From positions 1-52,184 of IMG/VR virus record IMGVR_UViG_3300027749_000149: a DNA stretch of 52,184 nucleotides. One strand, given 5' to 3'. This DNA is from a virus. The position numbers and the translations under genes were made by a program. A model generated the notes under the pieces. That model saw only the letters and a list, made by a program, of their open reading frames with translations. It had not been told where the DNA came from and searched no databases. Below, one piece after another: positions 1 through 8,900 of this stretch (positions are counted from its first letter, which is position 1; each line of letters starts with the position of its first letter).

Positions 1-318
1 CTTCAGCCCCACCCTGTGCAAGAGCTTGGCAAGAAACTCAAGGTCAAGCTCTCCGTCCTCTTCCAGCTTTGCCTGAAGGACATGGCCAAGGCTCAGGTTT
101 CGTTGGCCCCCGATGTGGTACCCGTCATGGCACTCGTTGCAGACGCAGAGTAAGTTTCGATGGTCTTGGTAGTCCAGACCACGGCGCCCGACGATGTGAT
201 GCAGGTGGAGCGCTCGACCGAACCGCCCTTTGCGCCACCAGCACACTGCACACCGGCAGCAAAGGTCTGCGTAGACCGCGAGTTGCCGGTGTGTCCTGTC
301 TCGCTTCTTGCTCACCAT
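1..318 (-). CDS. HNH homing-type endonuclease, partial (runs off left edge)
   Basis: The frame is open from an ATG at 318 to the window edge, giving 106 codons without a stop. It begins MVSKKRDRTHRQ and shows a classic HNH fold: a CxxC pair (CCRCAVC) near residues 19-25, then LHLHHIVGRRG, a DYQDHRNLLC block and a closing CNECHDGYH. The His pair, the Asn and the two Cys pairs are the expected metal and zinc ligands. Such proteins nick or cut DNA, as free-standing homing enzymes or in packaging. The ATG overlaps the stop of the upstream zinc-ribbon gene by one base (TGATG), so the two are probably co-translated. The C-terminus is unseen. Confidence 0.85.
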   Translation of the reverse strand, partial: MVSKKRDRTHRQLAVYADLCCRCAVCWWRKGRFGRALHLHHIVGRRGLDYQDHRNLLCVCNECHDGYHIGGQRNLSLGHVLQAKLEEDGELDLEFLAKLLHRVGLK

Positions 319-656
319 CAAAAGATTTCTCCGCCCGAGCTGTCGGGCTTCCACTGAACCCATCCGCCGTTGTCAAGCCGGTTGCCTTCTTTGTCTCGAC
401 GCCTCGGGTAAAGAACCCCGGTGTCGGTTTGCTTGCTGATCGTCAGCGTAGCGTTGCACTCCCGGCACTTGATCTCGTGGAAAGTGTACTTGCCGTTCTT
501 GCGGGTGATGAAGGCTGTGTCGTCCAGCCCGCAAGCTCCGCACGTCGTGCTTCCGAAAGCCTCGCCAGCATGCGAGAGTTCCTCGAAGGCTTCCTCGATG
601 GTCTTACCTTCGACCGTGACTTCGATCTTTCCGATCTTGTGCGTGACTCGTATCAT
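318..656 (-). CDS. Zinc-ribbon protein, 112 aa
   Basis: The product starts MIRVTHKIGKIEVTVEGKT. It has a beta-rich N-terminal half and a four-cysteine zinc ribbon, with CGACG near residue 40 and CRECN near residue 66, followed by a basic tail. I recall similar small phage proteins with the pattern of an acidic front followed by a Cys4 ribbon; they are often guessed to bind single-stranded DNA, but that is not shown here. GGAGA lies about nine bases before the ATG. The gene sits between the HNH gene and an untranslated stretch of about 345 bases, so it probably begins a transcription unit or follows a long leader. Confidence 0.75.
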   Translation of the reverse strand: MIRVTHKIGKIEVTVEGKTIEEAFEELSHAGEAFGSTTCGACGLDDTAFITRKNGKYTFHEIKCRECNATLTISKQTDTGVLYPRRRDKEGNRLDNGGWVQWKPDSSGGEIF

Positions 657-1001
657 GTCCCATCGTCTCCGTTGTGTGTCTTAGCTTCACTCTTAGAAAC
701 TACCCTAGACCCCATCCCTGCTGAAGGAGGAGGCAGCTCCTACTTCAGGGTACCATTACCAGGACCGACCCCCTGCCTTATCGAGGGGTTCCTTCAGCGT
801 GTGACCGGGGCGTTGGGGTTTGAATCTCAGCCACATCTACCAGTGGCCCGTTGCCCGGATTTCGTGCTGGGGTCGGGAGACTTGCGAGGACTAGCCTCTC
901 CTGCATGGGCAGGCGTTGTTTAGGCTCGGGAGGTTTTGATTTCTAAAGCGGTGGTCCGTCCGAGGAATCCATGACACCGCGTCTCCATCATAAGGGGCCT
1001 G
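657..1001. other. Long intergenic leader without a convincing gene
   Basis: I see no convincing protein gene in these 345 bases. On the minus strand a 42-codon frame (906 to 778, beginning MQERLVLASLPTP) is open but has no recognisable features. A 23-codon frame beginning MMETRCHG ends near 920. The stretch holds the hairpin at 721-748 and GC-rich partial inverted repeats near 800-860. It most likely serves as the 5' leader of the zinc-ribbon gene on the minus strand. A structured RNA is possible but cannot be assigned. Confidence 0.5.
721..748. other. Hairpin in the leader region
   Basis: The arms CTGAAG and CTTCAG, and AGGAG and CTCCT, form an 11-bp stem with one internal mismatch and a four-base loop. 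No T-run follows on either strand, so it does not look like an intrinsic terminator. It lies 65 bases upstream of the zinc-ribbon start on the minus strand and may be a leader structure. Confidence 0.5.
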
Positions 1002-1505
1002 TCAATATGGTGGCAGTAGATTCTCCATCTTACGCAGATTAACCTGGGGCACGAACCAGGAAGGTCGCCTGATGCCCGGGTCCTTCTTCCATCTCTCCTG
1101 CTTCGCCTCAAGCCCGGAGAGCCATCCACGCAGGATGACCCTCCCGTCCAGCGCAACACACGCCAGAACGAAACGTCGCTCGTCTGCGTCGTTGTTTCGG
1201 ACGATGAGACTCCCGGCCTTCAGGGCTGTGGACCGGACCTCAAACTCCCCGCAGTCCGGGATCGAGTGGAAGGTGTTGACCGAGTCCCCGCCGTAGACCC
1301 CGATCCACTTGGCGAAAGCCCGCTCACCGATGGCGCCCACCAGCTCCTCGTCTATGCGAGTTCGGATGGGCCGATCGTAGGTGGTGCGGTGGTTGAGCCC
1401 CTGCGCCTCTGATGCGGTGATCCGCTGGATGGCAGTGAAGAGGCAGGCCATGACCTCTTGGGTGGAGATGGACACGACAGTCGCCGGTCTTTCGGAAGAG
1501 ATCAT
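1002..1505 (-). CDS. Phage protein resembling PD-(D/E)XK nuclease, 167 aa
   Basis: The central part reads GAIGERAFAKWIG, then PDCGEFEVRST, which places Glu61, Asp84 and Glu89-Val-Arg91 in the spacing of a PD-(D/E)XK nuclease core. Lys is replaced by Arg in the last motif, so activity is uncertain. The conserved-looking tail includes RRPSWFVPQ. I recall similar unnamed phage proteins with the VGAxGExAF and FEVR signatures. A GGAGG-type ribosome site lies directly before the ATG, and the start overlaps the previous gene by four bases (ATGA). Its neighbours are a helicase and recombination genes, which suits a role in DNA handling. Confidence 0.65.
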   Translation of the reverse strand: MISSERPATVVSISTQEVMACLFTAIQRITASEAQGLNHRTTYDRPIRTRIDEELVGAIGERAFAKWIGVYGGDSVNTFHSIPDCGEFEVRSTALKAGSLIVRNNDADERRFVLACVALDGRVILRGWLSGLEAKQERWKKDPGIRRPSWFVPQVNLRKMENLLPPY

Positions 1506-1741
1506 TCCTCCCCCTCCGGCCCCGGCGGCTGCCGTTCCTCGCGGAGCTTCGCGTTCTCAGCCTCCAGGTTCTCCACCTTCTGCAACAACGTGGAAATCGA
1601 CCGCCGCTCCTCGCGGAGCCGAGTGATCTCGTCGTGCGCGATCTCGACCATGTCAGCAAGCCAGTTGTCATCGGTCATTTCGCGGACCTTCACGCTGACG
1701 CGATGGAGATCGTCAAGGTCGATTGGTTGATGATCACTCAC
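1502..1741 (-). CDS. Small coiled-coil protein, 79 aa
   Basis: The product begins MSDHQPIDLDDLHR. From about residue 35 to 72 it has heptad-like spacing of Leu, Val and Ile among many Glu and Arg residues (EITRLREERRSISTLL, then VENLEAENAKLREE), so a coiled coil is expected. The start is GTG, preceded by GGAGGTGGGGC, and overlaps the end of the helicase gene by eight bases. It is probably a partner or regulator of a neighbouring DNA protein, but no function is recognisable. Confidence 0.75.
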   Translation of the reverse strand: MSDHQPIDLDDLHRVSVKVREMTDDNWLADMVEIAHDEITRLREERRSISTLLQKVENLEAENAKLREERQPPGPEGEE

Positions 1742-3503
1742 GCCCCACCTCCTTCACCGCCACGTTGGTGTGAACTTCCGCGTTTCTCATGGCATACCTC
1801 CGGCCCTCTTCGAGCTGGCGTGCCGTTTCTTCTGCGCTCGGGAGGGATATCGATGAAGCTGAGAACAGCCTCTGCTTACGCTCGGATGGGGTCTCGTGCC
1901 TGTGCTTGTCATTTTGATTCGCTTGGATGTCGAACCTAGCTCTGTTCCTACGAGAGTCCAGTTCTTCCACGAACACCTTCCTCCACATGGGAGTGAGGTT
2001 GGCGCTCCGTAAGGCCCACTCGATCCACCCCTTGTCCACCACCTTCATGGGCTGTCCCTTCCACTTCTTCCCGAAGGGGCACCTCCACTCACGGCGTCTG
2101 GCATCCTGTCGATCCGGTTCAGCGAAGGCATCCCGATCCTCGGAGTCCCACTCCACTCCGACGACAATGCCCCTCCGTCGCTTTCTCTCGGCCTCTCGGT
2201 TGAGCTTCTGCTCCTGCCGCTCCTGCTCCATCTCTGCCGCGACAGCCGCATCCAGCTCCTCCAGCGAAGTCTCCTTCTCCTCCATGGCCTCGACCACCTT
2301 GGCTCGGGCCTTCCCCGTCTGCTCGGACAGAACGTCCAATGCGCTGCACAGCTTGTGGCACCGGCTCGAATCCGTGATGTCGTGGATCACGAAGCTGGGC
2401 TTTGCACTGGCAGCGATCGCCGCCCGCCTCTCCTCAGGCGGAGCCAGGTCGAGACCATCGAGAACCCCCTCCAGGGACCTCGTGGCTCGGCCGATCATCT
2501 GAGTGTATTTGTTGAGAGCCTTTGTTGGTTTAGCTAGAAATATTTCACTGAGAGGTGGGAAGTCCCAGCCTGTGGTTAAGATGCCAACATTGATTATGAG
2601 CTCCCTATCACCTACCATGAACTCCTTGAGCTCGCTAGCGTAGACTTCATCGGACTGCTTGCTATGCACCAAACTACAGGTCATCCCATGACGATCAACC
2701 ATGATGTCCCTGAGAAGGATCGCCTGCTTGATCGAGTGGGCAAACACGATCCCCTTCGCCCCCGCCCGGTGGTTTCGGGTGATGAGCGCCGCGAGGTCTT
2801 GCAAGGCTTCTTCGGACCGCAGGATTTTGTCCAGTTCCTCGGCCTGGAAGTCAGCCCCTGCCTTCTTGGCCAACCCGTCGAGGTTGATTGACTTGACGTA
2901 GTGGACCTTGACGCGAGGGGGCACTAGCCATCCGTCATCGATCGCCTTCCGCAGGGGCAAGCAGTAGGCCACCTCTTCGTAGAACCCGCAGAGAGCTTGC
3001 TTGTCCCCGCGGTAGGCCGTTGCCGTGACACCAAGGACCCGGGCCCCACCCTCCACCAGGGCATTGAGCATGTCCCTGGCGGAGGTGGTGAATCCCCAGT
3101 GAGCCTCGTCCACCACGACGAGATCGACCTTGCCGACGAACCGCTTGTAGCGGTCGTTGCGAATCAGGCTGTGCCACGAGGCGACAACGAACTCCGTCTC
3201 GGGCACTGCCCACAGACCAGCTTGCTCCACATCAGGCGAGCAGTTCCTTAGGCTTCTGATTGACTTCACGGTCTGTTCAATCAAAGTCAGCATTGGAACT
3301 ATGATGAGGCTCCGTGCTCCATCCTTTGGAAGCAGCGTGAAGGTCCTCGTCTTGCCAGTCCCGGTTGGGAGCTCGATCAAGATTCGCTTCTTACCTGTCC
3401 GGTATGAGTTGCGAATCGCCGTGTGAGACTCTCGCTGGTAGGGCCTGAGTCGGTGGTCAAACAGTGGCAAGGCTTCGGACTTGTTGACATCCCACGACGC
3501 CAT
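1734..3503 (-). CDS. Superfamily 2 DNA helicase, DEAH type, 589 aa
   Basis: All core helicase motifs are present: Q-like LRPYQRES near residue 19, Walker A LPTGTGKT at 45-52, DEAHWG at 132-137, VLGVTATAYRG soon after, and motif VI QMIGRATRS. The C-terminal third is highly charged. It should use ATP to unwind or translocate on DNA during phage replication or recombination. The longer open frame reaches 3545, but the ATG at 3503 is preferred because GGAGG lies eight bases upstream and because it overlaps the upstream stop as TGATG. It belongs with the ERF and exonuclease genes in the same minus-strand unit. Confidence 0.9.
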   Translation of the reverse strand: MASWDVNKSEALPLFDHRLRPYQRESHTAIRNSYRTGKKRILIELPTGTGKTRTFTLLPKDGARSLIIVPMLTLIEQTVKSIRSLRNCSPDVEQAGLWAVPETEFVVASWHSLIRNDRYKRFVGKVDLVVVDEAHWGFTTSARDMLNALVEGGARVLGVTATAYRGDKQALCGFYEEVAYCLPLRKAIDDGWLVPPRVKVHYVKSINLDGLAKKAGADFQAEELDKILRSEEALQDLAALITRNHRAGAKGIVFAHSIKQAILLRDIMVDRHGMTCSLVHSKQSDEVYASELKEFMVGDRELIINVGILTTGWDFPPLSEIFLAKPTKALNKYTQMIGRATRSLEGVLDGLDLAPPEERRAAIAASAKPSFVIHDITDSSRCHKLCSALDVLSEQTGKARAKVVEAMEEKETSLEELDAAVAAEMEQERQEQKLNREAERKRRRGIVVGVEWDSEDRDAFAEPDRQDARRREWRCPFGKKWKGQPMKVVDKGWIEWALRSANLTPMWRKVFVEELDSRRNRARFDIQANQNDKHRHETPSERKQRLFSASSISLPSAEETARQLEEGRRYAMRNAEVHTNVAVKEVGRE

Positions 3504-3637
3504 CACGCACCTCCTTCCGGCAAGGGCAACTGTCCTTCCAGGCACCGCGTAAGGGTGAACTCAGGGCAGCCGCACGCAGGGCACATTCCTTTCGCTCCTC
3601 GCACCACGCCGCACCTGGTGCAGCTACGGTTGTTCAT
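3503..3637 (-). CDS. Candidate 44-aa zinc-ribbon protein
   Basis: The frame begins MNNRSCTRCGVVRGAKG and continues MCPACGCPEF, a Cys4 zinc-ribbon pattern (CTRC and CPAC). The ATG overlaps the stop of the 110-aa gene as ATGA, and its own stop overlaps the helicase ATG as TGATG, so it fits a coupled operon. It is in the same reading frame as the long 3503-4135 frame, so it could instead be the C-terminus of that longer product. I favour a separate small protein, since the codon pattern between them supports the other frame. Confidence 0.5.
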   Translation of the reverse strand: MNNRSCTRCGVVRGAKGMCPACGCPEFTLTRCLEGQLPLPEGGA

Positions 3638-4135
3638 CGCTTCAATATCCTGGACAGCGCCTTCCCCGCTTCCTCGTACTTGCTCGACCTCCTCCCCACC
3701 CACCGGCTCCCCGTCTCCTCCGGCGACCACGAGTCCTTCGTAAGGTCCCTGAGCCGTTCGATTTCTTCGAGGCTTGGAGCGCTTTCCTCTTCCTTTGCCT
3801 TTGACCTCACCACCCCCTCCACCTGAAGCAGGCTGCGGATGAGACTCCTCGGCCACCGGCTCCACCTCTGTTGGACCTTGAGCATGCTCATGCCCGATTG
3901 GTAGTCCTTGATAATCGCTCGCTTGATTGGCTCCGGGATCATCGCTTGGTAGATCGGCTGAATCATCGGGTCCATCTCCAAAGAACTCGAACGCCTTTGC
4001 CTCCAGTGCTGACCTTGCAAGCCTCAGCTCAACGAACAAAACAGGCAGCCATTTCCCAACGAGGAGGGGCACTTCGTTTCTGTGTGCCCCAAACAGAATC
4101 CCCTCAAGGCTGTTGATTTCCTGATCACTCAGCAT
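3503..4135 (-). CDS. Long overlapping frame, 210 aa; N-terminal part credible
   Basis: The ATG at 4135 has GGAGG seven bases upstream and overlaps the ERF gene end by 11 bases. The first 60-70 residues (MLSDQEINSLEGILFG, then VLFVELRLARSALEA) look like a real helical protein. Beyond that the product becomes low-complexity (acidic, then Gly and Lys/Arg-rich) exactly where another frame encodes a better protein at 3634-3966. It ends with a zinc-ribbon segment. Three readings are possible: genuine dual coding, a +1 shift near 3970-3990 joining this N-terminus to the 110-aa frame, or a sequence error. Confidence 0.45.
   Translation of the reverse strand: MLSDQEINSLEGILFGAHRNEVPLLVGKWLPVLFVELRLARSALEAKAFEFFGDGPDDSADLPSDDPGANQASDYQGLPIGHEHAQGPTEVEPVAEESHPQPASGGGGGEVKGKGRGKRSKPRRNRTAQGPYEGLVVAGGDGEPVGGEEVEQVRGSGEGAVQDIEAMNNRSCTRCGVVRGAKGMCPACGCPEFTLTRCLEGQLPLPEGGA
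3634..3966 (-). CDS. Helix-turn-helix-like DNA-binding protein, 110 aa
   Basis: This frame lies inside the longer 3503-4135 frame but has the better codon pattern, with most third positions G or C. It begins MIQPIYQAMIPEPIKRAI and includes IIKDYQSGMSMLKVQQRW followed by SRSLIRSLLQVEGV-like text, the layout of a helix-turn-helix. The chosen ATG at 3966 has GGAG about eight bases upstream; in-frame ATGs at 3975 and 4020 are alternatives. The stop overlaps the next ATG (ATGA). It may be a transcription regulator or recombination accessory protein. If a +1 shift occurs upstream, it would be the C-terminal domain of a larger product. Confidence 0.65.
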   Translation of the reverse strand: MIQPIYQAMIPEPIKRAIIKDYQSGMSMLKVQQRWSRWPRSLIRSLLQVEGVVRSKAKEEESAPSLEEIERLRDLTKDSWSPEETGSRWVGRRSSKYEEAGKALSRILKR

Positions 4136-4955
4136 CGGGCACCTCCATCTGAAGCGTGCGAACAACCTCTGCATCGAAGACGTACTTCGCAGTCAGGATC
4201 ATCGCCTCACTGGAGGGAACGCTCCCCATGTCCACGAGGCTCTTGAGGTGGGTCACAACCTTCTTCGTCTGCTCAGGGCTGTCCTTGTGCTTGACGAACG
4301 CCGCTTCGGCACGCTTGAGAAGGTCGATCGCCGCCGCAGATGTCGGCTGTGACTTAGACTTCTTCTGCTGCTTCACGGGAGTAGGCAGGGAGACAGATGG
4401 CGTAACCTCTCCGCCCTCGGGAGAAGCTGCGATGTCCACTGCCACCCGGGGCACGGTGATCTTCTCGCTCACCATCTCCGTGACGGTTGGCTTTGCCGCT
4501 TCGGCCTGGGCCGCGACGTTCAGCTCTTCCTCAGATTCTTCGTCAGCGTCCATCCATCCGCCGCACAATCCCTGCATGAGGATTTTTTTGGCGTAAGTGA
4601 TGTTGATCTCCAGTAGCTGGATACCGGGGCGAGCATTCTCGTACCCCATCAGCAGCGGGCATGTAGAGCTGATCCACTCTCCGCTGGCGTGGTGCAGGGT
4701 GCCAACCCCAATCCACTGCCCAGTCTTCTCGTCACGCCCCATCTGAAACGTGGGCATCGTGAACCCGTTGGCCAGCAATCCCGGGAGCGTGGCGTCCACG
4801 ATGTCCCTGAGCGTTGCGTAGCGAAAGTCATCCATCTTGTTGAACCCCGACCGCTTGATCGGCTTGTACATGGCCTGAGCCTTGTTCAACGCCGAGTACA
4901 GCGCGCCGAGATCGTTCGAGCTACTCACGCCTGTCAGTGCCGAGTCGAGTTTCAT
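4125..4955 (-). CDS. ERF-family single-strand annealing protein, 276 aa
   Basis: The N-terminal 140 residues match the ERF layout: ALYSALNKAQAMYKPIKRSG, DDFRYATLRDIVDATLPGLL, LANGFTMPTF, then GTLHHASGEWIS and an ITYAKKILMQGLCGG core ending. ERF proteins pair complementary single strands in phage recombination and genome circularisation. The C-terminal half is acidic and Ala-rich, then helical, as is usual for species-specific tails. The ATG at 4955 is preferred because AAAGGA lies about nine bases upstream; the longer frame reaches 5027. It overlaps the exonuclease gene by 35 bases, matching the usual pairing of annealase and exonuclease. Confidence 0.85.
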   Translation of the reverse strand: MKLDSALTGVSSSNDLGALYSALNKAQAMYKPIKRSGFNKMDDFRYATLRDIVDATLPGLLANGFTMPTFQMGRDEKTGQWIGVGTLHHASGEWISSTCPLLMGYENARPGIQLLEINITYAKKILMQGLCGGWMDADEESEEELNVAAQAEAAKPTVTEMVSEKITVPRVAVDIAASPEGGEVTPSVSLPTPVKQQKKSKSQPTSAAAIDLLKRAEAAFVKHKDSPEQTKKVVTHLKSLVDMGSVPSSEAMILTAKYVFDAEVVRTLQMEVPDAE

Positions 4956-5829
4956 ATTCGTTTTCCTTTGTCCAGTTGGGCATAAACAATTCAGTGAGCT
5001 GGTCATCCTCCGGGGCAGACCAGTCATCCAGTGCCAGCCGGGAGTGAAGATCGCGGCAGGTCTCGATTACATGACGCTCGCTCATGGCGAGGTACTCTTC
5101 GGGCAACACGACTGCATGGCACTCGTAGGGAGCCACGGTCGATGAGACCACGAACACAAACTGCTTCGCATCGAAGCCAGCAGCGCGTGCCAACTTCGTG
5201 TACATGGCAGCCTGAAATCCGTATCCGTAATCATGCACCGCTTTGTGGAACATCTTGAGCGGTTGCTGATCTCTCGTCGTCTTCAGGTCCCAGACGTAGC
5301 TCTCAGTTGCTGCGTCAGGACGACACCGGACGTTCAGTCCAGAGTCCGGGCACTTCCACCTGATGGAGAACTCGCGGTGCTCCGTGCTCGCCGTGAGCAT
5401 GCGGAAGATGGCGTTTGACCCGATCATGCTCAGTTGGGCCCGGTAGGCGTCGGCCTCTTTGGGCTTGAGCAGGATCGCGTCTGGAGACTGGGATGCAACC
5501 CAGTCATCGCCCTTCTTCAGCACTGCACCGTTCGCTCCGACAAACTCGGCAGGGATGACGGCAACCCTGCTCCACCATGCCTCGTCACCGATCTCTGCCC
5601 ACAGATGGATCAGTGATCCCTTCGCCATCGCATCCGACTCAGTCGGCGGAATCGTCTTCGTGAGGTATCGCTCTCGAAACCAGAGCGGCCCCTTCGTCCT
5701 GAGACCCCAGAGCTGGGTCTTCGACCACCAGTCCGCGTCGGAGTGGTAGGCCTCATTCGTCTCATCAAATCGGAGAGTAGCTTGTGTACATACCGGCGGG
5801 CTACCCTCCCCATTACGGGAGGTTTGCAT
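4921..5829 (-). CDS. PD-(D/E)XK recombination exonuclease, 302 aa
   Basis: Catalytic motifs of the RecE/YqaJ-like nuclease class are visible: GSLIHLWAEI around 71-80 with His75, RPDAATESYVWDLKTT at 170-185 with Asp172, Asp181 and Lys183, and the QAAMY motif with Gln206. The enzyme should degrade one strand of linear double-stranded DNA to give overhangs for the adjacent ERF protein. The length is typical for the family. The start is the first ATG, with only a weak AGGT upstream. It is the first gene after the late region ends at 5935 and probably the first of the left-hand operon. Confidence 0.85.
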   Translation of the reverse strand: MQTSRNGEGSPPVCTQATLRFDETNEAYHSDADWWSKTQLWGLRTKGPLWFRERYLTKTIPPTESDAMAKGSLIHLWAEIGDEAWWSRVAVIPAEFVGANGAVLKKGDDWVASQSPDAILLKPKEADAYRAQLSMIGSNAIFRMLTASTEHREFSIRWKCPDSGLNVRCRPDAATESYVWDLKTTRDQQPLKMFHKAVHDYGYGFQAAMYTKLARAAGFDAKQFVFVVSSTVAPYECHAVVLPEEYLAMSERHVIETCRDLHSRLALDDWSAPEDDQLTELFMPNWTKENEYETRLGTDRRE

Positions 5830-5897
5830 GTGAGATACCTGGGTGTTGCTTTCGACTGGGTTGCCTCCGTGGCACCAGCCGACTTCCGACGAGACAG

Positions 5898-5923
5898 GTT
5901 ATAGACCTGACCGCAAAAGTCAA
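5898..5923 (-). promoter_or_regulatory. Possible sigma70-type promoter for the recombination operon
   Basis: On the minus strand TTGACT (5923-5918) and TATAAC (5903-5898) stand in the gap between the 1222-aa gene and the exonuclease gene. The spacer is only 14 bases, shorter than the usual 16-18, so the call is weak. The 105-base gap 5830-5934 shows nothing else of note. Confidence 0.3.
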
Positions 5924-5934
5924 GGCCACCGCAG

Positions 5935-8900
5935 CTACTCGAAGTAACTCGTTGGCTGCGTGTTCCTTGCGCGTCTCCGCTTCGTCGGGACAATGCCGTG
6001 CTGGAGGTCCCTCTCTGCCTTCAGCTCCCGTGAAAGCTGACGATCCAGAGACATGAGGTCCACCAGCTCGGGGTCTGCAAAGGGGATCGCTTCTTGCGGA
6101 ATGAAGGGTTGCGTGAAGGAGCGGACAAGGGGGTCGTCTTCGAGGAGCTCGCCAATTTTCTTGCGAGCATCTCTCCTTCTTGTTTGATCGTCTACGTTCT
6201 GGAACTTCACGCCGCTGAACATGTTGACGCCGGTCTGGAATGCACGGTCTCGAATGTCCGGGACCTTCTCTTCATCGATCATGCGGTTCATGATCTGAAG
6301 CACTCGGGGGGCGAAAGGGCTGGCGTCGAGGATCGGCTTGGCGGCCCGAATGGCCTGACCGTAAGAGCTGTCTGGGTGAATGCCGAGGAGTTCCTCAGCG
6401 ATCTGCCCGGCTGCCGTGTCCATGTCCTTGATCGGGCGCTTGGTGAAGGTGTCGACGCCGGTGCCCATCTCCCACGTTGCCTTGATGAGAGGGTTGGCGT
6501 TCTTGCCGATGATGTCTTCTGCGCTCTTGAACAAAGTGCCTGAAGCATCGAGCGCTCCATTGGAGTCGAAGACAGGCTGGAACATATTGATTTGATCTAT
6601 GCCCGGGATGTCCACGTCCGTGATCCAGGGCTGGACACCCTCTTTGGCGCCACCGAACGGAGTGCCAAAGCCGGAGCTCGGCATGCCGTAGCTGTTCCTG
6701 ATCGACTCCGGGACGTAGCCCTCGTCATCCTTCCCATTCTCCATGATGTCGCGGGGAGCACGCATCGTCAGTTGCGCGTACCGACCAGACGGATTCGCAC
6801 CGATCATCTCGGCTGCGTTCATCGACATCCGCGACGTGTAGGCGTAGAAGGGGGCAAGCCTTCTCAGGTAGTCTCGCTCGAACGTGGTGAGCGACGAGTA
6901 GTCGATGTGCAGCTTCTTCGCCTTGGCGGCAGCCACTCTCGGGTTGAACCCCTGGAGAAGCATGCCGTTGTACCCGGCGAGACGGTTGATTTTGTCGGTG
7001 ATGTCGCCTTGCCGTGACCCGTACCGGGTGATGGCATTGGTGTTGTTGCGCTCGTCAACCAAGCCCTTCACGAAGTTGCCGGGCTTCCACCCCTCGGGAT
7101 CGAAGAGCTCTGAGTAGGCAGCGTTCCTCGTGGGCAGTGGACCCTTGCCTCCAGCGAGTGCCCCCATGGCGTCGTAGGCCTGGTAGGCCAGCGTGGTGTC
7201 GGGGCTCGACCCCGGCAGGAACTGGTCGATCGTGTGCGTGCCCTTGGCAATATCCTGCGTGGCGCCAGCCATGTCCATGCTGCGGCCCCTACCCATCATG
7301 TCATAGGCAGCGAGGTCTTCCTGGTACCGGCGAATGCGGTCGGCTGGCGGGACGTTCTGGTACATGGGGACGCGGCTAAGGAAGTCATCCAGCTCATCAA
7401 GCCTGCCCTGCATCAGTGACTTCGTCGCACCGTATCCGCGCATCACATCACCGGGGCTGCCCAGCTCAACGATGTTCATGACCACGCCACCCAGCCAGTC
7501 CCTCGTGAACTTCGCGGGCCAGGCGAGTAAGGGCGCTTTCCACATGCGCGTGATTGCGTCGGTCGCTTTCGTCAGCGCGTTGTGGAGCTCGGGCTTGGCG
7601 TAGTATTCCTTCATCCTGGTGATTCGTCGGATCGTGTCGTCGTCCACCGAGACTGCGGACAAGTCCACCTGACCGTTGGCGTTGGCGAGACGGCCGAGGC
7701 GGTCCTCCATCTGCTGCTTGCCACCAGCGATTCGGCTCATGCCCGGCGGCAGTGGGCCGATCGCCCCACCCGACTCGTCCACCGAGTTGATGCCGAGGTT
7801 CCTGGTGAGGACGTTGGCCACTGAGTCGTGGTTGCCGCCCTTGATGTAGGCCGGGCCACCCTTCTTCGCTACCCCGTTCAGGATGTCGAAGGTGGCGTTG
7901 TTGACTCCCACTCCCTGGTAGTTGCCGACGATGTACCGAGAGAGGTCCTCCAAGGGCGAGGCACCGAAGAGGTCCACCTTGCCGATCGATGACGGGTCCA
8001 TCTGGTGCATGATGTCGGCAAGCCTGCGGGCGTCCCCGAGTCCGTACATCGGGATTGGATCGCCGTTCGGGAGCCTGCCGGTGGGGAACCTGCGGCCGAC
8101 TTCGCCCTGAATCTCCTGAAGGATGTAGCCCGCTGCCTCGTCGTCCGTGTTTGCCGTGCGAGCGCGGCCCGCGATTCTTTTGTCTCTGCTTAGACGGTTA
8201 AGGAAGTCTGTTCCGCCAGGGGTATACATAGGACTGACACGACCAAGCTGGTCCCCAGTCATGGCGGAGTGAGCCTTGGCCCCAACCGGCTGTGGCGCCA
8301 GGCCGAGCTCTTCAATCCGGTCCAGGAAGTTCTCGTCGTTGGTGTGGCGGGGGAAGTAGTCGCCGCCGTAGTTGTCGGTGAACTCGTTGCTGGCGAGACC
8401 GGCCGTCCGCCGCATCTTGTTCATCGTTTCCTTGAGGCCGCCAGGTCGGTGCCAGTTCGTGATGAACTGGCCGATCTCCGGGTTGGCAGCAAGGATGACT
8501 GCGTCCCCCGGGTCTGCGTATCCCTCGATCGCGCGACGAAGAACTCGATTAAGGGCGGCCGGGTCCTTGGAGGCATTGATGACCTTGGCAAGAGGAGCGA
8601 TGGTCTGGTTGACCAGGCGGCGACCCTCTTCCCCCATCTGCCGCTTGGTGTCATTGACCGCGAGACCAATGATCTGCCCCTTCTCGTCCATGGCCCCAGA
8701 CAGGTCGTTGCTGACCATGGCGTTGGCCGCCCGTCCGGGAGCCGACCATCGCAGCGACTGGCCTGCAAGGTCCATCCCTGCGGCCAGACGCTCGCCACCG
8801 GGGACGTTCATCCCGTAGAGGACCTGATCGGACAGGGGGAGCTTCAGGCCAATGTCATACCGGAGAGGCTGATCCAGGATGCCGTCGAGGTTCTTCTGCG

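Noticed and set aside
760-842. Possible plus-strand tRNA ending in a T-loop-like GGTTTGAATC and ACCA
   Set aside because: The T-stem does not pair and no matching acceptor strand lies about 70 bases upstream.
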